Shown piece after piece: positions 8,927 to 17,823 of a DNA stretch of 64,000 nt; the stretch's first letter is position 1, and each line of letters opens with the position of its first letter. Position numbers and translations under genes: made by a program. The notes below the pieces were generated by a model that searched no databases, was not told the DNA's origin, and saw nothing but the letters and a program-made list of their open reading frames with translations. Source of the DNA: Paenibacillus marchantiae (GTDB taxonomy: Bacteria; Bacillota; Bacilli; Paenibacillales; Paenibacillaceae); the NCBI RefSeq assembly GCF_028771845.1, contig NZ_CP118270.1:6634001-6698000 (forward strand). The letters run 5' to 3'.

Positions 8927-9463
8927 TTAAACATCTTTAAGTACATCTTCATCCCATTCCGATACACGCAGCACACCTTCGGTTACATCCACAACTACAA
9001 CACGCGCTCCCGCCGCAATGGGACGATGTTCAAAGCTGGATGCCGTGTGCACCGTATTACCGGGAGCAATCTTGATCATGACTTCACCAAAACCTTTTTC
9101 TGGTACCGGAATGGTGATTTCTCCAATTTTCCCGGATAGCTCTTTCATGGAAAACGCAATGGAAACGTCACTGTTACGCATCGGCTTGATATATGCAAAG
9201 AATACCAGCATGGCTGCAGCAATACCTATAAGCAGGGATAGTATCAGTGCCAAAATCGCACTTATCGAGCTATAACGTGTCAGCATAATACCGGCTCCGC
9301 CAAAGGTTGTTATAGAACCAGCCAGCACAACAGGTTTGAAAAAATCAAGGCCTGGCAATTCAAAGGCCCCGTCCAGCAAGCCATCAATCAAGTCACCTAG
9401 CACAAGGCTGACGACTGCAAATATGGCTCCTCCGATTAGACACCCCCAATAGATTGACTCCAT
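8927..9463 (-). CDS. NfeD-like membrane protein (YuaF type)
   Basis: A 178-residue protein with several hydrophobic segments in the first 95 residues (for example SAILALILSLLIGIAAAMLVFFAYI) and a soluble C-terminal beta domain of OB-fold type (about 105-178). YuaF/NfeD proteins accompany flotillins and help build or localise their membrane assemblies. I chose the ATG at 9463 because GAGGAGG precedes it by eight bases; an upstream in-frame ATG at 9553 would add 30 unlike residues. That upstream ATG also lies within the predicted promoter, which argues against it. It is first in the nfeD-floT operon. Confidence 0.9.
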   Translation of the reverse strand: MESIYWGCLIGGAIFAVVSLVLGDLIDGLLDGAFELPGLDFFKPVVLAGSITTFGGAGIMLTRYSSISAILALILSLLIGIAAAMLVFFAYIKPMRNSDVSIAFSMKELSGKIGEITIPVPEKGFGEVMIKIAPGNTVHTASSFEHRPIAAGARVVVVDVTEGVLRVSEWDEDVLKDV

Positions 9464-9525
9464 TCCCCGTTCCTCCTCTCTTCTGCCGCAATTCCATCCA
9501 ACTGGGCATTCCTCATGTAAATAAA

Positions 9526-9552
9526 TACGTAGCAACCCACTGTTATGTTTCA
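9526..9552 (-). promoter_or_regulatory. Sigma-W-like (ECF) promoter of nfeD-floT
   Basis: TGAAAC (9547-9552), a 17-base spacer and CGTA (9526-9529) on the minus strand match the extracytoplasmic-stress consensus. In B. subtilis the orthologous yuaF-floT operon is transcribed by sigma-W. Confidence 0.75.
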
Positions 9553-9656
9553 AAATCTTTCCTCATTTGGTTCCTAGACCCGATAATGGTTATTCTGGTT
9601 GAAAAATGGTCCAGTTCCTAGAACATTCTCCAATTCGCTCTTATTCACAACAAAAA

Positions 9657-9690
9657 AACCGCAAATCTCCGTTAAAGGAGACGTGCGGTT
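9657..9690 (-). terminator. Terminator after the iron alcohol dehydrogenase
   Basis: AACCGCA ... TGCGGTT with inner TCTCC/GGAGA pairing, followed on the minus strand by seven T. Confidence 0.88.
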
Positions 9691-9724
9691 CAAGAACACA
9701 TCGCTGTGTTTTTATGTTTTATTC

Positions 9725-10888
9725 TTATAGAGAAGCCTTGTAGATAGATACAACGTCTTCACGTTGCAATTTTTTGAAGTTACCAAATGGGCCGAAGAGC
9801 ATGGCTTTGTCAGCCATCACTTCGATTTGGCTGTCATCGATATCATAATCAGCCAGACGGTTAGGCGCACCAATGGATGTCCAGAATTTGCTCAACGCTT
9901 CGATGCCTTCTTCAGCAATCTGTTTGTCCGATTTACCTTCAGGATTAACTTCGAACACATTGATCGCGAGACGTTTGAAACGATCCACATTGACGTCCAC
10001 ATTATGCTTCATCCAATGCGGGAACAGAATCGCGAGCCCTCCGCCATGCGGAATGTCATACACTGCGGATACCGCGTGTTCGATATTGTGAGTAGCCCAG
10101 TCACCAGCGAGACCCATGTTCAGTACACCATTCAATGCCATCGTTCCGCAGTACAGAATCGTTTCACGCAGTTCATAGTTCTCCAGGTCTTCAACCAAAC
10201 GAGGGGCTGCATCCATAACTGTGCGCAGAATCGTCTCACAGAATCCGAGTTGAACCGGTGTGTTGGCATCCAGATGGAAGTAATGCTCCAGTACGTGGGA
10301 CATCATATCAACCATGCCATAAACCGTTTGGTCCAGAGGAACGGTATATGTATTTACCGGATCAAGAATTGAGAACGCAGGGAACGAATACGCGCTGCCC
10401 CAGCCCAACTTCTCCTGTGTATCCTGATTCGTGATAACCGAACCGGCATTCATTTCCGAGCCAGTTGCAGCCATTGTCAGCACGGTTCCGAGTGGAAGAG
10501 CATCCTGTGCTACGGCTTTGCGCTGAGCAAAGTCCCACATGTCGCCGTCATATTTAGCACCTACGGCAATCGCTTTGGCACAGTCCAGTACACTGCCGCC
10601 GCCTACAGCGAGGATCAGGTCAATGTTATTCGTTTTGCAAAGGTCTACGCCTTTGTGAACCGTCGAAAGACGTGGGTTCGGTTCTACACCAGCCAACTCC
10701 GTAACCTCAGCTCCAACTTCCTTCAGCAAACCGATCACCTGATCGTACAATCCGCTGCGTTTGATACTGCCGCCACCATATACAAGCAGAACCCGTTTGC
10801 CGTATTTCGGTACTTCGGTTTTCAGTGCTTCCAGCTGACCTTTACCGAAAATCAATCGGGTTGGATTATAAAATTGAAATGATCTCAT
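9725..10888 (-). CDS. Iron-containing alcohol dehydrogenase (butanol dehydrogenase type)
   Basis: A cytoplasmic NAD(P)H-dependent enzyme that interconverts aldehydes and alcohols, close to B. subtilis YugJ/YugK and E. coli YqhD. In the 387-residue form the nucleotide site GGGS is at 97-100 and the metal ligands are Asp194, His198, His267 and His281, the same spacing as in YqhD. I chose the ATG at 10888 since GGAGG precedes it at ten bases; a start at 10975 would add 29 unsupported residues. A strong terminator follows. The physiological substrate cannot be read from the sequence. Confidence 0.93.
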   Translation of the reverse strand: MRSFQFYNPTRLIFGKGQLEALKTEVPKYGKRVLLVYGGGSIKRSGLYDQVIGLLKEVGAEVTELAGVEPNPRLSTVHKGVDLCKTNNIDLILAVGGGSVLDCAKAIAVGAKYDGDMWDFAQRKAVAQDALPLGTVLTMAATGSEMNAGSVITNQDTQEKLGWGSAYSFPAFSILDPVNTYTVPLDQTVYGMVDMMSHVLEHYFHLDANTPVQLGFCETILRTVMDAAPRLVEDLENYELRETILYCGTMALNGVLNMGLAGDWATHNIEHAVSAVYDIPHGGGLAILFPHWMKHNVDVNVDRFKRLAINVFEVNPEGKSDKQIAEEGIEALSKFWTSIGAPNRLADYDIDDSQIEVMADKAMLFGPFGNFKKLQREDVVSIYKASL

Positions 10889-10980
10889 ATCTATGTCGCC
10901 TCCAATGGAGTTTAGAATTTTTAGTGCAACTCCAATTATAGTACCCCGTTTATAGAAAAACAAATCCATAGTCACTCACT

Positions 10981-11568
10981 TTATAACAACCCGTTAATCT
11001 GCAAGTGGGCTCGAAACATCTCGCTCGTTGAAGGCAAATCTTCAGCATCCACCCAGGTTTCTGAGGCCCATAATCCAGCCTGTTTGAATGCCCGCGGACA
11101 ATGGATAAAGCACTCTTCCACATCCACAATGACAGCCGCACCAATCGTTTTACCGGTCCAGCCCATACTCGCGATAAATTCTTCATCCTTGGTAATGGAC
11201 GCTGTACCATTAATGCGCAGCACTTCATTCAGACCCGGAATCAAAAAGAGCATGCCAATACCAGGGTTAGACAAAATGTTCAACAAGGAGTCTATCCGCC
11301 GATTGCCCGGGCGTTCGGGATAGATGAGCCGATATGTATCATAAACTTTTACGAATCCCGCTCCATCGCCCCGGGGTGACACATCACTTTTCCCATCACG
11401 ATCGGACGTGGAGAGGAAAAATAATGGTGATATGGATAGAAAGTTCTGAACATGTGAATCCACAAATGAGATTGCCTTGTTACGCACATGTTCATGCGGT
11501 TCACCCACCATGCCTTGCAGTTCCTCAGCATCTGTGATCAACGGAATATCCAATGCCTTCTTTTCCAT
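10981..11568 (-). CDS. Pyridoxamine 5'-phosphate oxidase-family FMN-binding protein
   Basis: A 195-residue protein with the split-barrel flavin-binding fold. Visible conserved parts are FFLSTSDRDGKSDVSPRGDGAGFV and RPGNRRIDSLLNILSNPGIGMLFLIPG, as in the MSMEG_1061-like subfamily. These proteins bind FMN or F420 and reduce various small molecules; they are not true PdxH enzymes of vitamin B6 synthesis. It lies upstream of the alcohol dehydrogenase on the same strand, with about 90 bases between them. Substrate unknown. Confidence 0.85.
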   Translation of the reverse strand: MEKKALDIPLITDAEELQGMVGEPHEHVRNKAISFVDSHVQNFLSISPLFFLSTSDRDGKSDVSPRGDGAGFVKVYDTYRLIYPERPGNRRIDSLLNILSNPGIGMLFLIPGLNEVLRINGTASITKDEEFIASMGWTGKTIGAAVIVDVEECFIHCPRAFKQAGLWASETWVDAEDLPSTSEMFRAHLQINGLL

Positions 11569-11674
11569 ATTATTAACCCCATTTCCTCAATTCATTGTGG
11601 TACTCTAAGACTTCCCTCTATTATAACTGGCTCGGTAGTTCATTCCAATGCACACAAATGTCAAGAACGACAAG

Positions 11675-11702
11675 AACACCCGCTCATGATTGGGCGGGTG
11701 TT
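11675..11702. terminator. Terminator after galT
   Basis: AACACCCGC ... GCGGGTGTT, a 9-bp stem, lies 16 bases past the galT stop codon. The T-rich side is stronger on the plus strand (GTTTTGG) than on the minus strand (TTCTTGTCG), but position points to galT. Confidence 0.7.
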
Positions 11703-11717
11703 TTGGTTAGTTGACTA

Positions 11718-13316
11718 CTATTCGGTGTATCCCATGCTGCTTACAAAACGACGGAAGGCTTGACGTCCCGCCTCATCATATTTGTACACACCTGCATGCT
11801 CCAGAATCTCGGCGAATTTCAAGCCGACTTCCTGTTGCACAAGCGCAACAGCTTGCTCCTTGTTCAGGTTGGGACCGAAACGTTCGATCAGTTCTTCTGC
11901 CCAGCCCAGATGTTTATTCAACACATGTTCGGAAGCTTTGGCCGCCTCAGCAAGTTTGGTATCCCCAGCGAGAATATCCGCGATGCTGTCCAGCTCTTCT
12001 TTCAAACGACCTGGCAGGATTGCAAGCCCCATCACTTCGATGAGTCCAATGTTCTCTTTTTTCAAATGATGCATTTCACGATGCGGATGGAAAATCCCTT
12101 CGGGATGTTCATCATTCGTGCGATTGTTCCGCAGAACGAGGTCCATCTCATATCCTCCGTCCGCACTGCGACGAACGATTGGAGTCACTGTATTGTGTGG
12201 AATCTGTTCTCCATCAACCTCACTGAATGCCTCGATCTCCACCGTAGAATCACTGTATACCTTCCACGCTTCATATACTGCGTTACCCGCTTCAAGCAGC
12301 TCTGCAGGATCGTGTGAAGCCAGCCGCAGAACGGACATTGGCCATTTCACAAGACTGAGCGTAAGCCCCGGCGAACCAGCGTGGCGGAATACCGCCTCTG
12401 GCTTCGCATTTTGAATGGCAAAGGTATGGCGTCCACCCTGGAAATGGTCATGAGTCAGGATGGAGCCGCCAACGATGGGCAGATCGGCATTGGAACCGAT
12501 AAAGTAATGCGGATACTCCCCCACGAAAGCCAGCAGCCTACGCAGCGTATCCTTGGTTAATTTCATCGGCACATGATCGTGATGGAAAATAATGCAGTGC
12601 TCGTTGTAGTACACGTATGGCGAGTATTGGAAGAACCAAGGTTCGCCGTTCAATTCCAAAGGAATGACACGTAGGTTTTGACGGGCCGGGTGGTTGACCC
12701 GTCCCGCATAGCCCACATTTTCACGACAAAGTTGGCATTTCGGATATACCGGAGGCGGAAGCAGCTTTGCCATCGCGATTTCCTTTGGACTTTTCTCCGG
12801 CTTGGACAGGTTGATTGTAATCTCCATATCTCCATAAGCTGTATCCTGTGTCCAATACACATTCTTGGAGATACGGTCCATCCGAATGTAGTTGGAATGA
12901 ATTGAAAGCTCATAAAATTGCGAGGTAGCCGCCTCAATGCCTTCAGTCTGCTCCGTATGACGGAATGCGCGCACCACCTCAGATGGACGTGCCATCAATT
13001 GACCCATAATTTTTGCATCGAGCAAATCACGGAACGTATCGCTATTTTCAGGAATAAGTCCAATGGTGAACCCATAATCAATTAACGTATCCAGCAATGG
13101 TTGGGGTCCATCCAACACCGTCTCGTTCAATACTCCAGCATACGGCTCGGAGAACCCAAACTGTTCTAGCAGTAGATTACGGCTGTAATCCCGATCCGCT
13201 TCTTCAATCAATTTGTTCTGCAAGGAAAATGCTACCAGACGTTCAATGGCATGCAGTGCTTCCTGCTGCTCCGGTGTCCGCTCTGTGGCACCTGCTGCAA
13301 GTTGAGTCTGTGACAT
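11718..13316 (-). CDS. galT: UDP-glucose--hexose-1-phosphate uridylyltransferase (class II)
   Basis: GalT exchanges UMP between UDP-glucose and galactose 1-phosphate, the middle step of the Leloir pathway. The 532-residue length and features such as IIFHHDHVPM and VGGSILTHDHFQGG identify the Firmicute class II enzyme, which is longer than and distinct from the E. coli type. AGGAGG lies 11 bases before the ATG. It is last in galK-galE-galT, 15 bases behind galE, and is followed by a hairpin terminator. Confidence 0.96.
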   Translation of the reverse strand: MSQTQLAAGATERTPEQQEALHAIERLVAFSLQNKLIEEADRDYSRNLLLEQFGFSEPYAGVLNETVLDGPQPLLDTLIDYGFTIGLIPENSDTFRDLLDAKIMGQLMARPSEVVRAFRHTEQTEGIEAATSQFYELSIHSNYIRMDRISKNVYWTQDTAYGDMEITINLSKPEKSPKEIAMAKLLPPPVYPKCQLCRENVGYAGRVNHPARQNLRVIPLELNGEPWFFQYSPYVYYNEHCIIFHHDHVPMKLTKDTLRRLLAFVGEYPHYFIGSNADLPIVGGSILTHDHFQGGRHTFAIQNAKPEAVFRHAGSPGLTLSLVKWPMSVLRLASHDPAELLEAGNAVYEAWKVYSDSTVEIEAFSEVDGEQIPHNTVTPIVRRSADGGYEMDLVLRNNRTNDEHPEGIFHPHREMHHLKKENIGLIEVMGLAILPGRLKEELDSIADILAGDTKLAEAAKASEHVLNKHLGWAEELIERFGPNLNKEQAVALVQQEVGLKFAEILEHAGVYKYDEAGRQAFRRFVSSMGYTE

Positions 13317-13331
13317 ATCGATGTTCGCCTC

Positions 13332-14321
13332 CTAGTTTTTTCCGTAGCCGTCAGGGTGGGACTGATGCCAGCTCCATGCGCTTTGAATGACATCTTCCAG
13401 ATTGGTCCATTTTGGATTCCAACCCAGTACGGATCTTGCTTTGGCAGACGAAGCCACCAGTACAGCTGGATCACCCGCACGACGTGGTTCCTGTACAACC
13501 GGAATATCCAGTCCGGTTACTTTCTTAGCCGTCTCAATAACCTGTTTAACAGAGAAGCCTTGACCGTTGCCCAGGTTGAACACGTTGCTGTTCTCCCCTT
13601 TACGGAGATAATCTACGGCCCGCAGATGCGCATCCGCCAGATCACTTACGTGGATGTAATCACGTACACAGGTTCCGTCTTCTGTCGCGTAGTCGTCACC
13701 GAACACGGCGATGTGTGGACGTTGTTTCAATGCCGTTTGCAGTACGAGTGGGATAAGATGACTCTCCGGCTGGTGATCTTCACCGATTTTGCCGCTATCA
13801 TGGGCTCCGGCAGCATTGAAGTAACGAAGGGAGACGTATTTGATTTCCTGTACTTTATCGAACCAGGACATCATGCGCTCCATCATCAGCTTGGTTTCAC
13901 CATATACGTTCGTAGGCTCTGTGCGATCGCTCTCTTCAATCGGCACTTTCTCCGGCTCGCCGTAAGTAGCAGCCGTGGAGGAGAAGACGATGCGACGTAC
14001 ATTCGCTGCATTCATCGCTTCTAGCAGGCACAATGTGCCAAACACGTTGTTGTCATAGTATTTCACGGGATCTTTCATACTCTCGCCAACCAGTGAGTTA
14101 GCCGCAAAGTGGATGACTGCATCAATGGAGTTCTCAGCGAACAGCTTCGCCAGAAGTTCCTTGTCACGCAGATCACCTTCATACAATTTTCCGCCCAGCA
14201 GAGCTTCACGATGCCCTGTCTGCAAGTTATCCAGTACAACTACCTCTTCGCCACGCTCCAACAAAGCCGCTACCGTATGAGAACCAATATATCCTGCTCC
14301 ACCTGTCACCAAAATCGCCAT
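13332..14321 (-). CDS. galE: UDP-glucose 4-epimerase
   Basis: GalE interconverts UDP-galactose and UDP-glucose with bound NAD. The 329-residue protein has the Rossmann motif GGAGYIGSH at 7-15, the short-chain dehydrogenase catalytic pair Tyr140 and Lys144 in VYGETK, and VFSSTAATYG supplying the catalytic Ser/Thr. Its ATG lies one base past the galK stop codon, with AAGGAGG inside the galK end, so translation is tightly coupled. Confidence 0.97.
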   Translation of the reverse strand: MAILVTGGAGYIGSHTVAALLERGEEVVVLDNLQTGHREALLGGKLYEGDLRDKELLAKLFAENSIDAVIHFAANSLVGESMKDPVKYYDNNVFGTLCLLEAMNAANVRRIVFSSTAATYGEPEKVPIEESDRTEPTNVYGETKLMMERMMSWFDKVQEIKYVSLRYFNAAGAHDSGKIGEDHQPESHLIPLVLQTALKQRPHIAVFGDDYATEDGTCVRDYIHVSDLADAHLRAVDYLRKGENSNVFNLGNGQGFSVKQVIETAKKVTGLDIPVVQEPRRAGDPAVLVASSAKARSVLGWNPKWTNLEDVIQSAWSWHQSHPDGYGKN

Positions 14322-14322
14322 C

Positions 14323-15504
14323 TTACTTCGCCTCCTTCAATTCTTTAACGCCATCGCCTACTCCGCATACATAGAACTCGCCTTTGAGACTGGTACGTGC
14401 TTCATATGCCGCTCCAACTTCGCTTACAAAACGCTCTACATCGTCTTCATGCACAAGAGATACCGTACATCCACCGAATCCTGCACCAGTCATCCGAGCA
14501 CCCAGAGTGCCTGGAATACGTTGAGCCTCTTCAACCATCACGTCCAGTTCTTCGCAGCTCACTTCATATAGATAACGAAGGGATTCATGAGAAGCATTCA
14601 TCAGCTTGCCGAAGGTTTCCAGATCGTTATCACGCAGTGCATCCACCGATGCAAGTACACGTGCATTCTCTTCCACGACGTGCTGGGCACGCTGTCTTAC
14701 CTTCTCATCTTTGATGTGATCCTGCAGTGTAACGAATTGTTCAGGTGTAAGTTGCGCCAGATAGTTCAGTGCAGGCAGTTGTTCTTTCAAAATGGCAAGT
14801 GCTTGCTCACATTGGGAGCGACGTTCGTTATAAGCCGAGTCCACCAACCCCCGACGTTTGTTCGTGTTACCAATGACCAGCTTGTAGGCGCCGGTACGGA
14901 ATGGCACTTTTTCATATTCAAGGGTGTCACACATCAGCAGGATCGCATGATCCTCTGCTCCATTAGCTACAGCGAACTGGTCCATGATGCCACAGTTGAC
15001 GCCAACGAATTCGTTCTCTGCCTTTTGGGACAGCAGCGCAAGTTGAACCGTATCAATATCATTCACACCTTCAAGCGACTGGATAGCAAACCCGGTAAGA
15101 ACCTCCAGCGATGCGGAAGAGGAAAGTCCTGCGCCGTTCGGAATTTCTCCATGATAGAGGAAGTCATAACCTTTGGTTACTTTTACGCCTTTGCCTTGCA
15201 GTTCAACCATGACGCCTACCGGGTAATCCGTCCATTCCCCTGTTTTCTCTTTGCCAATGGAGGACGTATCCAGCGTTCCTTCATAGGGCATATTCGTGGA
15301 AGCCAACTGCAACTTGTTGTCCTCACGCTCACGGATAATCAAAGTGGTACCGAATTCAAGCGCAGCCGGAAGCACGTACCCCCCGTTATAGTCAATGTGC
15401 TCACCGATCAGATTCACCCGCCCAGGGGCATGGAACACACGGATGTCCGCTCCACTCTCTCCGTACTTGTCAATAAACTTTTGTTTCAATTCATTTATGT
15501 TCAT
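14323..15504 (-). CDS. galK: Galactokinase
   Basis: GalK phosphorylates galactose at C1 with ATP. The 393-residue protein has the GHMP-kinase signature GRVNLIGEHIDYNGGYV near residue 30, the ATP loop GEIPNGAGLSSSAS, and the C-terminal MTGAGFGGCTVSLV. I chose the ATG at 15504: GGGGTG lies eight bases upstream and the length fits the family, whereas the open frame to 15672 runs through the divergent promoter region. It is first in galK-galE-galT. Confidence 0.96.
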   Translation of the reverse strand: MNINELKQKFIDKYGESGADIRVFHAPGRVNLIGEHIDYNGGYVLPAALEFGTTLIIREREDNKLQLASTNMPYEGTLDTSSIGKEKTGEWTDYPVGVMVELQGKGVKVTKGYDFLYHGEIPNGAGLSSSASLEVLTGFAIQSLEGVNDIDTVQLALLSQKAENEFVGVNCGIMDQFAVANGAEDHAILLMCDTLEYEKVPFRTGAYKLVIGNTNKRRGLVDSAYNERRSQCEQALAILKEQLPALNYLAQLTPEQFVTLQDHIKDEKVRQRAQHVVEENARVLASVDALRDNDLETFGKLMNASHESLRYLYEVSCEELDVMVEEAQRIPGTLGARMTGAGFGGCTVSLVHEDDVERFVSEVGAAYEARTSLKGEFYVCGVGDGVKELKEAK

Positions 15505-15547
15505 TGCTGCTGCACCCCATCTCAATGTTGTTGGTTTTCTTAATGTT

Positions 15548-15553
15548 ATTATA
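15548..15553 (-). promoter_or_regulatory. -10 element of the galKET promoter
   Basis: A perfect TATAAT on the minus strand, 44 bases before the galK start. No good -35 is visible at the right distance, which suggests an activator-dependent promoter, plausibly using the divergent AraC protein. Confidence 0.5.
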
Positions 15554-15597
15554 CAAGAAGGCGGTTCCTCTTGAAATGCAACCATGTGTGTTCCATA

Positions 15598-15626
15598 TGG
15601 ATAAATGTGACCTTTCGACGTATAAT
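15598..15626 (+). promoter_or_regulatory. Promoter of the divergent AraC regulator
   Basis: TGGATA (15598-15603), 17 bases, TATAAT (15621-15626). The -35 matches 4 of 6 and the -10 all 6. The start codon is 35 bases downstream. Confidence 0.6.
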
Positions 15627-15660
15627 GAATGGAACATCCAGGAAGGAAAGGAATGTCATC

Positions 15661-16623
15661 ATGACTGAACAACGTAAGGAAGGTCTAACGGGGGATCCGA
15701 TAAAACAAATTCCGGAAACCTCTGGCAAAAGTGGAGCACTCAGCTACTCGGTTGCCTCCAATCCTGTTTATTATGAAAAAGGGGCATTGCATGTCCTCTT
15801 TGCAGGGGCAAGCCAGACCCTTCCCGGTCACGCCCTTGGCCCGAAGCTATACGATTATTATCTATTGCATTATGTAGAAAAAGGAGCCGGTACGTTCCGT
15901 ACTGAACTACATACCTACGAACTATCCGCAGGAGATTGTTTCCTTATTCAACCAGGGCAGCTTGTAAGCTACCAATCTCATGCCCGGAATCCCTGGCAAT
16001 ACCGCTGGATGGCCTTTACCGGCAGCCAGACTGCCAAGCATATAGAGGAAGCAGGTTTCCGTCCGGAAAAATCCGTCTTTCATGCCGGTCCTTCCTGCGG
16101 TATTTCCGATTGGTTATCCGTGATGCAGACGGCTTTTGCCAAGCGAAAAGAAAGCTCTCATTTTACATCATTGGGTACGTTATATATGATTCTAGCCGAG
16201 GCACAAAATCACCTTTCTCAGGGGCAAACCTTAGTACCAGGTGAATCTTCCATACGACGAACTGTAAAACAGATGATTCAATACATGTCTACTCAATATG
16301 CCTACCCTGTCTCGATTGAGCAAATGTCGGCCAGTCTTGGCTATAACCGTGCTTACCTGTCCCGCATTTTCAAACAGGAAACCGGACTATCACCAGTTAC
16401 CTACCTGCTTAAACTGAGGATCGATAAATCGCGCCAACTGCTGCGGGAACGTCCGGATCTGTCCATTGAACAGGTATCGGCCTCCGTGGGGTTGCCAGAT
16501 GCGCTGTATTTCTCCAAACAGTTCAAGCGATTCCATGGGGAAGCCCCTAGTCTGTACCGGGAGAACATTCTTAACAGGCCCTTGCATCAAGCGACACGCC
16601 AAGTACCACCGAACCAGCGATAA
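15661..16623 (+). CDS. AraC-family transcriptional regulator next to gal operon
   Basis: A 320-residue DNA-binding regulator. Residues about 40-170 form a cupin-like effector domain (YYLLHYVEKGAGTFRTELHTYELSAGDCFLIQPGQ), and residues about 205-305 form two helix-turn-helix units (LGYNRAYLSRIFKQETGLSP and VGLPDALYFSKQFKRFHGEAP). GGAAAGG precedes the ATG at 15661; the frame from 15571 has no ribosome site. Divergent placement to galK with a 156-base shared region suggests it controls galactose use, replacing the LacI-type regulator found in many Firmicutes. The effector is inferred only from position. Confidence 0.88.
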   Translation: MTEQRKEGLTGDPIKQIPETSGKSGALSYSVASNPVYYEKGALHVLFAGASQTLPGHALGPKLYDYYLLHYVEKGAGTFRTELHTYELSAGDCFLIQPGQLVSYQSHARNPWQYRWMAFTGSQTAKHIEEAGFRPEKSVFHAGPSCGISDWLSVMQTAFAKRKESSHFTSLGTLYMILAEAQNHLSQGQTLVPGESSIRRTVKQMIQYMSTQYAYPVSIEQMSASLGYNRAYLSRIFKQETGLSPVTYLLKLRIDKSRQLLRERPDLSIEQVSASVGLPDALYFSKQFKRFHGEAPSLYRENILNRPLHQATRQVPPNQR

Positions 16624-16682
16624 TCCTGTAATCAAAAGTAGGATCTCCTATCGCCTAGGTCAGCATAAATAATAAAAGACAA

Positions 16683-16722
16683 AAAAGGTGCATCCCGCCA
16701 TTATGGCTAAGATGCACCTTTT
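16683..16722. terminator. Bidirectional terminator between the AraC regulator and aldo/keto reductase
   Basis: A 12-bp stem (AAAAGGTGCATC with its complement) between convergent genes. T-rich ends exist on both strands. Confidence 0.88.
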
Positions 16723-16727
16723 GAACT

Positions 16728-17735
16728 TTATTTATGATCCGGTTCCGGACGAAGAATCGATTCAATGCGCTCCAATTCCTCTGAGGAGAATTCCAACTGG
16801 CTGAGAGCAGCCACATTCTCTTCAATCTGCGAAGGACGACTTGCACCAATCAGCGCAGAGGTTACTTTGCCATCACGCAATACCCAGGCCAGAGCAAATT
16901 GGGCCAGACTCTGACCACGTGATGCTGCAATCTGGTTCAGAGCACGCACTTTGCGCAATGTCTCTGGCGAGATGTTGTTCTCATTCAGAAACACAGACGG
17001 GCCCTTGGCACGTGAATCTTCTGGAATACCGTTCAGATATTTGTTGGTGAGCACGCCTTGTGCCAATGGACAAAAAGCGATGCTGCCTGTTCCATACTCA
17101 TCAAGTACATCCTGCAGCCCATCCTCAATCCAGCGATCCAGCATTGAATATTTGGGTTGATGAATCAACAGAGGTGTACCCAGACCTTTGAGAATCTCGG
17201 CCGCCTGCTTCGTCTGTTCTGCAGGATAGTTGGAGATGCCGACATACAATGCTTTGCCGGAACGAACAATATGGTCCAGCGCCATCATGGTTTCTTCCAG
17301 AGGTGTTTCGGGATCATAACGATGAGAATAAAAGATGTCTACGTAATCGAGACCCATGCGCTTCAAGCTCTGATTGAGACTGGAAACCAGGTTTTTACGA
17401 GAACCCCACTCACCGTAAGGTCCAGGCCACATATAGTACCCGGCTTTGGTGGAGATGACGAGTTCATCTCGATATGGCTTCAGATCCTGTGCCAATACCT
17501 GACCGAATAACTGCTCTGCCGAACCTGCCGGCGGACCATAATTGTTGGCAAGGTCAAAATGCGTAATGCCCAGATCAAACGAACGGGTAATCATATTTCG
17601 GCCGTTCTCCGCATTATTAATGCCACCAAAATTATGCCATAACCCAAGTGAAATCGCTGGCAGTTTCAAACCTGAACGTCCAACGCGGTTGTATTTCATT
17701 GTTTCGTAGCGTGCATCGCTGGCTACGTAGACCAT
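16728..17735 (-). CDS. Aldo/keto reductase (YghZ/MgrA-like)
   Basis: A 335-residue NADPH-dependent (beta/alpha)8-barrel reductase. Visible catalytic parts are DLANNYGPP (Asp, Tyr), VISTKAGY (Lys) and IFYSHRYDPETPLEE (His). Full-length similarity is to the L-glyceraldehyde 3-phosphate reductase group, where methylglyoxal detoxification is also reported. Two ATGs lie in tandem; the second (17735) is preferred because AGAAGGG sits seven bases before it. It lies downstream of the sirtuin gene on the same strand and ends at a shared terminator. Confidence 0.92.
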   Translation of the reverse strand: MVYVASDARYETMKYNRVGRSGLKLPAISLGLWHNFGGINNAENGRNMITRSFDLGITHFDLANNYGPPAGSAEQLFGQVLAQDLKPYRDELVISTKAGYYMWPGPYGEWGSRKNLVSSLNQSLKRMGLDYVDIFYSHRYDPETPLEETMMALDHIVRSGKALYVGISNYPAEQTKQAAEILKGLGTPLLIHQPKYSMLDRWIEDGLQDVLDEYGTGSIAFCPLAQGVLTNKYLNGIPEDSRAKGPSVFLNENNISPETLRKVRALNQIAASRGQSLAQFALAWVLRDGKVTSALIGASRPSQIEENVAALSQLEFSSEELERIESILRPEPDHK

Positions 17736-17823
17736 CATGAATCCCTTCTTTCCCCAGGTTCCGCCTCTAGTTCCCGGTCCGTATGCCGGAGAATGCGGTT
17801 ATTCGGACAATGTCGACTTACGT

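Noticed and set aside
10889-10975. N-terminal extension of the iron alcohol dehydrogenase
   Set aside because: The ribosome site and family length both point to the ATG at 10888. Comparable extensions of galK, ilvD, alaS, aspS, the LysR gene and others were trimmed for the same reason.
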